Origin: Flavobacteriales bacterium
GTDB taxonomy: Bacteria; Bacteroidota; Bacteroidia; Flavobacteriales; BACL11
Direction of reading: 5' to 3'
Length of the DNA: 27,351 nt
Assembly (NCBI GenBank): GCA_002697505.1
Contig: NZWA01000059.1
Location: 105,943-133,293, forward strand
The notes under the pieces were generated by a model that was not told the origin of the DNA, ran no database searches, and saw only the letters and a list, made by a program, of their open reading frames with translations. This document shows positions 24,316 through 27,351 of this stretch, piece after piece (position 1 is the first letter of the stretch; each line of letters begins with the position of its first letter). The position numbers were made by a program, and so were the translations under genes.

Positions 24316-24343
24316 CTAAAGTAATTACAAAATAACAATATTT

Positions 24344-24724
24344 ATGCGAATTAAATCGTCTTTCATAATATTTACAAGTTTTTTCGCATTATCATTAATG
24401 GTTCTAACTTCTTGTACAAAAGAAAGCAGTCCTACTGTAGGTGTTGTTATTGTTGTTGACCAACAAAAAAACCCAATCGCCGATGCTAGAGTAACACTAT
24501 CTATTAACGACGATCTTGTAAGCAATCAAGGGGCAACACCAATAGGCGAATTAACTAGAACAGAATACACGGACGTTCAAGGAAGAGTAGAATTCACATA
24601 TGAATTAGAAGCAATTTTTGATATTAACATTCAAAAACTAAGTGGAAACGACACTTTAATTGGTCAAAACATGATTGCTTTGGTTAGGGGTGAAACCGTT
24701 ACAAAACGAGTTACGATTAACTAA
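24344..24724 (+). CDS. Lipoprotein with carboxypeptidase-regulatory-like (transthyretin-fold) domain
   Basis: The 126-aa protein has a signal peptide with lipobox LTSC (Cys24). The mature part is a beta-sandwich of the carboxypeptidase-regulatory/Ig-like type: GVVIVVDQQKNPIADARVTL, then TDVQGRVEFTYELEAIFDIN and ETVTKRVTIN. Such small domains are common in Bacteroidota surface lipoproteins; no enzyme function is implied. It has its own promoter, is divergent from pheS, and overlaps the following convergent gene by 8 bp. Confidence 0.78.
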   Translation: MRIKSSFIIFTSFFALSLMVLTSCTKESSPTVGVVIVVDQQKNPIADARVTLSINDDLVSNQGATPIGELTRTEYTDVQGRVEFTYELEAIFDINIQKLSGNDTLIGQNMIALVRGETVTKRVTIN

Positions 24725-25040
24725 TATATTTTATTATACCTTCTTTAATTAGTTTTTCTTGGTCTATTTCAGATAGGTTTTTTATAGCCCTAACTTCTTC
24801 ATAGTGAGGCCAGCCATCCTCATCAACACCATTAAATCTATAATAACCAAAAGAACTAAGAATTTTACAAGTTGCTATATGTAAAACATCTACCTTTTCC
24901 TCTTTACTAAAGCTTTTTTCTGGCATATTCAGCTCTTGTAGCCCAATTAAATATAAAACACCTTTTAGTGTTATATCGTAATCAAATTGTTTTTCAAGAC
25001 GCGTAATTAGAAGATCCCAATTTTTTTCTAAATCTTTCAT
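24717..25040 (-). CDS. Conserved Bacteroidota protein of unknown function (107 aa)
   Basis: The 107-aa protein has no signal peptide or membrane segment. Visible features are the early WDLLITRLEKQF, GVLYLIGLQELN (26-37), KEEKVDVLHIATCKILSSFGYYRF and GVDEDGWPHYEEV. The pattern 'YLIG(V/L)QELG ... K..EK..LMHIA.C.LL..YGYY...G.D.DGWPHY' recalls a conserved family I associate with Flavobacteriales near pheS/cvpA, with no known role. It is divergent from cvpA with only 31 bp between the starts. A TATTTTTG -7 element sits 5 nt from its ATG, so its mRNA may be leaderless. Confidence 0.8.
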   Translation of the reverse strand: MKDLEKNWDLLITRLEKQFDYDITLKGVLYLIGLQELNMPEKSFSKEEKVDVLHIATCKILSSFGYYRFNGVDEDGWPHYEEVRAIKNLSEIDQEKLIKEGIIKYIS

Positions 25041-25044
25041 GACA

Positions 25045-25052
25045 CAAAAATA
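25045..25052 (-). promoter_or_regulatory. -7 element of the 107-aa protein gene
   Basis: Minus-strand TATTTTTG (TAnnTTTG) ends 4 nt before the start codon at 25040, which suggests an almost leaderless transcript. A TTTG lies 15 bp further upstream, shorter than the usual 19-21 bp spacing. Confidence 0.5.
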
Positions 25053-25059
25053 AACTTAA

Positions 25060-25067
25060 TATCTTTA
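25060..25067 (+). promoter_or_regulatory. -7 element of cvpA
   Basis: TATCTTTA (one base from consensus) ends 4 nt before the cvpA ATG at 25072. It is divergent from, and 7 bp away from, the minus-strand -7 element. No clear -33 was found. Confidence 0.42.
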
Positions 25068-25071
25068 CAAA

Positions 25072-25608
25072 ATGAGTTATTTAGATATAGCTATTGTAAT
25101 ACCTTTTTTATACTCGACAATTAAGGGATTTTCAAATGGACTTATTAAAGAAGTAACTGGTTTAATTGGTTTTGTTTTTGGGGTGTATTTTGCTATTAAC
25201 TTTTCTGCTTATTTAGAGCCTAAAATATCTGTTTATTTCTCGGGACACGAAGATTTTATACCAATTATCACATTTGTTATTTTATTCGGGATGATTATAC
25301 TATCAATTCGTTCGGTAGGCTTTATTTTAGACAAATTAACGAAGGCGCTTGCTCTTGGCATAATTAGTAAGCTACTAGGGGCAGTTTTTGGGTTTTTAAA
25401 AGTTTTATTGATACTAAGTTTTTTAATTTTTATAGTAAAAGATTATAATCTAATCAATTTAGAAAAATTTGATAAAACAGTGTTATTAAAGCCAATAGAA
25501 AATGTTTCAACCCAAATAATACCGAACATTAATAAACATAGAAATGAAGTTTTAGAAAAGATAGATAAAAAAACAAAAAAAGCAAAAGAAAAAATTAATC
25601 TTCAATAG
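25072..25608 (+). CDS. cvpA: CvpA-family membrane protein
   Basis: The 178-aa protein starts MSYLDIAIVIPFLYSTIKGF and has the CvpA pattern: a first TM with D..I, then GLIKEVTGLIGFVFGVYFA, and about four transmembrane segments up to residue ~125. A charged, Lys-rich C-terminal tail follows (about 140-178). CvpA proteins are inner-membrane proteins linked to colicin V export and envelope stress, with no clear biochemical role. The 3' end overlaps pgk by 14 bp. The start codon almost touches a -7 element. Confidence 0.88.
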   Translation: MSYLDIAIVIPFLYSTIKGFSNGLIKEVTGLIGFVFGVYFAINFSAYLEPKISVYFSGHEDFIPIITFVILFGMIILSIRSVGFILDKLTKALALGIISKLLGAVFGFLKVLLILSFLIFIVKDYNLINLEKFDKTVLLKPIENVSTQIIPNINKHRNEVLEKIDKKTKKAKEKINLQ

Positions 25609-26785
25609 CACAGAGACCAGGAAGGTTTTTGCCCTCTAAATATTTGAGCATAGCACCTCCTCCAGTTGAAACATAAGATACACTATCGGTCAAGCCAAAC
25701 TTTTTAATTGCTGCAACAGAATCACCCCCACCTACTAAAGAAAAGGCGCCATTTTTTGTCGCTTCAGCAACTGCAAACCCAACTTTTTTTGTTCCGTTTT
25801 CAAAGCGGGACATTTCAAAAACGCCCATTGGACCGTTCCAAATAATTGTTTTTGACTTTAAAATAGCTGCACAAAACAGCTGTATACTTTTTTCTCCAAG
25901 ATCAAATCCAGCAAATCCTTTTGGAATGTTATATATATCGGAATGATTAATTAAACAGTCATTACTGAATTCAGACCCATTAACGGAATCAATCGGAAGT
26001 AATAAGTTTACATTTTTATTATTAGCCTCCATAACCAATTCTTTTGCTAAACTCAATTTGTCTTCTTCAACCAGAGAGTTTGATACTTCTCCGCCCAAAG
26101 CTTTTATGAAGGAATATGCCATCCCACCACCTACAATTAAATTATCTACAATGTTATATAATGATCTAATAACATCAATTTTTCCTGATATTTTGGCTCC
26201 ACCAATAATAGCAGTAACAGGCCTATTGGTATTTTTCATAACGCTTTTTAATGCTAAAAGTTCTTTTTCAACCAAGAACCCAACACACTTTTTGTTGTTA
26301 AAGAAGGAGGCAACTTTTGATGTTGACGCATGATCTCTATGAAGGGTTCCAAAAGCATCATTAATATACCAATTACCAAGACGAGCTATCTCTTTTGCAA
26401 AACCTTCACAGCCAAGCTTTTCATTTTTATTAAATCGCATATTCTCTAATAGAAAAACAGACCCAGATCTAGAGGCTTCAATTTTTTCAACCGCAGATTT
26501 TTCAAGATAATTTTGTAAAAAAACAACCTTTTGTTTTAGTAATTTTGAAAGTACATCAACAATGTTGATTAACGAAAATCTAGACTCAAAATTACCGTTT
26601 GGCCTTCCTAAATGTGATAATATTACTGCCTTACCCCCAGAATTTATAACATAATTTATTGTGTCTAAAGCGCCAATAATTCTACTGTTGTCCGTGACTG
26701 TTAAATTGTTATCTAAAGGAACATTAAAATCCACTCTAATAAGCGCAACTTTATCGCTAAAATTAATATTGCTGATTTTTTTCAT
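25595..26785 (-). CDS. pgk: Phosphoglycerate kinase
   Basis: PGK makes ATP and 3-phosphoglycerate from 1,3-bisphosphoglycerate in glycolysis. The 396-aa protein starts MKKISNINFSDKVALIRVDF. It has RVDFNVPLDNN, SHLGRP, LLENMRF, NDAFGTLHRDHASTS, the hinge region with GGAKISGKIDVI, NGPMGVFE and the C-terminal GGGDSVAAIKKFG and STGGGAMLKYLEG. I chose the ATG at 26785. An extension of 31 codons upstream is open but would cross the promoter and the holB start region and does not resemble the family. The minus-strand -7 element TATTTTTG is 5 nt upstream. Confidence 0.97.
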   Translation of the reverse strand: MKKISNINFSDKVALIRVDFNVPLDNNLTVTDNSRIIGALDTINYVINSGGKAVILSHLGRPNGNFESRFSLINIVDVLSKLLKQKVVFLQNYLEKSAVEKIEASRSGSVFLLENMRFNKNEKLGCEGFAKEIARLGNWYINDAFGTLHRDHASTSKVASFFNNKKCVGFLVEKELLALKSVMKNTNRPVTAIIGGAKISGKIDVIRSLYNIVDNLIVGGGMAYSFIKALGGEVSNSLVEEDKLSLAKELVMEANNKNVNLLLPIDSVNGSEFSNDCLINHSDIYNIPKGFAGFDLGEKSIQLFCAAILKSKTIIWNGPMGVFEMSRFENGTKKVGFAVAEATKNGAFSLVGGGDSVAAIKKFGLTDSVSYVSTGGGAMLKYLEGKNLPGLCAIED

Positions 26786-26789
26786 TTTA

Positions 26790-26797
26790 CAAAAATA
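26790..26797 (-). promoter_or_regulatory. -7 element of pgk
   Basis: Minus-strand TATTTTTG (TAnnTTTG) ends 4 nt before the pgk ATG, again pointing to a nearly leaderless mRNA. The -33 is not evident. Confidence 0.5.
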
Positions 26798-26812
26798 AAA
26801 ACATAAATTTTT

Positions 26813-26820
26813 TAATTTTG
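26813..26820 (+). promoter_or_regulatory. -7 element of holB
   Basis: TAATTTTG matches TAnnTTTG and lies 16 nt before the ATG at 26837. The -33 is not evident. Confidence 0.5.
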
Positions 26821-26836
26821 AATAAGAACAAAAAAA

Positions 26837-27351
26837 ATGCTTTTCAGAGACATTCCAGGAAATAACGAAATAAAACAAAAGTTAATAAATGGTGTTGTTA
26901 ACGGCAGAATCGCTCATGCACAGTTGTTTTGCGGCCCAAACGGAAATGCTAAATTAGCCTTAGCGCTTTCATATGCGAGATACGTAAATTGTCAAAGCAA
27001 ATTACCTACAGACTCTTGTGGATCTTGTTTAAGTTGTAAAAAATATAACAATCTTGAACACCCAGACCTTCATTTGGTGTTTCCTATAATTAAAACAAAT
27101 AAAATTAAAAACACAATTAGCGACCATTATTTAAGAGAATGGAGAAACCTTGTTATAGATAACGCATATTTATCTATTTATGATTGGGCAGAAGAATTTA
27201 AAGGTGAAAATAAAATGGGTCAAACAGGAACGATATATAAAGATCAAGCTAAAAGTATAAGTGAAAAAATCAAGTTGAAAAGTTACGAGTCTAATTATAA
27301 GGTTGTTCTCATATGGAGCGCCGAGCTTATGAACAAAGATGCTGCAAATAA
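26837..27351 (+). CDS. holB: DNA polymerase III subunit delta', N-terminal part only
   Basis: From ATG at 26837 an open frame of 171 codons runs off the window. It starts MLFRDIPGNNEIKQKLINGV, followed by RIAHAQLFCGPNGNAKLALA, the AAA+ P-loop region. The loop reads GPNGNAK (33-39), lacking the usual GKT/S, which fits the non-hydrolysing delta' clamp-loader subunit. C52, C61, C64 and C67 (DSCGSCLSC) form the zinc module of the clamp-loader family. SAELMNKDAAN at the window end matches the conserved 'A..MN..AAN' element. It loads the sliding clamp during replication. It is divergent from pgk (51-bp gap). Confidence 0.92.
   Translation, partial: MLFRDIPGNNEIKQKLINGVVNGRIAHAQLFCGPNGNAKLALALSYARYVNCQSKLPTDSCGSCLSCKKYNNLEHPDLHLVFPIIKTNKIKNTISDHYLREWRNLVIDNAYLSIYDWAEEFKGENKMGQTGTIYKDQAKSISEKIKLKSYESNYKVVLIWSAELMNKDAAN

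Noticed and set aside
26786..26878. 31-codon N-terminal extension of pgk
   Set aside because: It would cross the pgk -7 element and the start of holB on the other strand, and the added sequence is unlike any PGK.

Overview
The window looks like chromosomal DNA from a low-GC Bacteroidota, most likely a Flavobacteriales-like marine lineage. Four things point there. First, there is a type IX secretion (T9SS) lipoprotein of the SprE/PorW family and a T9SS cargo protein with a C-terminal sorting domain. Second, several intergenic gaps carry the Bacteroidota -7 element TAnnTTTG, in three cases with a -33 TTTG at 19-20 bp. Third, there are lineage-typical families: an IPExxxVDY protein, the 'GCTD...DDGSC' lipoprotein motif, and a GH3 protein next to dxr. 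Fourth, Shine-Dalgarno sequences are absent. I see no prophage, IS element, CRISPR array or antiphage cassette. This is mostly housekeeping DNA.

Left part (1-8394): a truncated sprE/porW gene runs leftward off the window. Divergent from it is a tightly packed operon of M23 peptidase, GH3-family acyl-adenylating enzyme, dxr (isoprenoid synthesis), rseP (site-2 protease) and a cation:proton antiporter, with gaps of 0-4 nt or overlaps. An ALDH7/antiquitin-type aldehyde dehydrogenase follows, with its own well-formed promoter.

Middle (8413-13010): a leftward rpiB - M28 peptidase - GNAT cluster is very AT-rich. A 545-bp gene-free block of nearly pure A/T with nested hairpins separates it from a rightward 2.1-kb gene for a secreted T9SS cargo with a thioredoxin-like/Omp28-like domain. 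Codon third positions change character across this block: T-biased (strongly so in the ALDH gene) on the + strand to the left, A-biased to the right. I infer converging replication forks, i.e. a possible terminus region. This is a hypothesis to test.

Right part (13000-27351): rnr (RNase R), a tiny lipoprotein, tRNA-Asn with its own terminator and promoter, a PfkB-family kinase, rnhA and purN. Then comes a rightward run of acpP, fabF, rnc, an IPExxxVDY protein, pyk and an M42 aminopeptidase (fatty acid synthesis, RNA processing, glycolysis). It is followed by a GCTD-motif lipoprotein, pheS, a second lipoprotein, a 107-aa conserved unknown, cvpA, pgk, and the start of holB (DNA polymerase III delta').

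The layout is very compact. Five of the six convergent gene pairs overlap at their 3' ends by 4-14 bp, and several -7 elements almost touch the start codon, which suggests leaderless or near-leaderless mRNAs and a streamlined genome.
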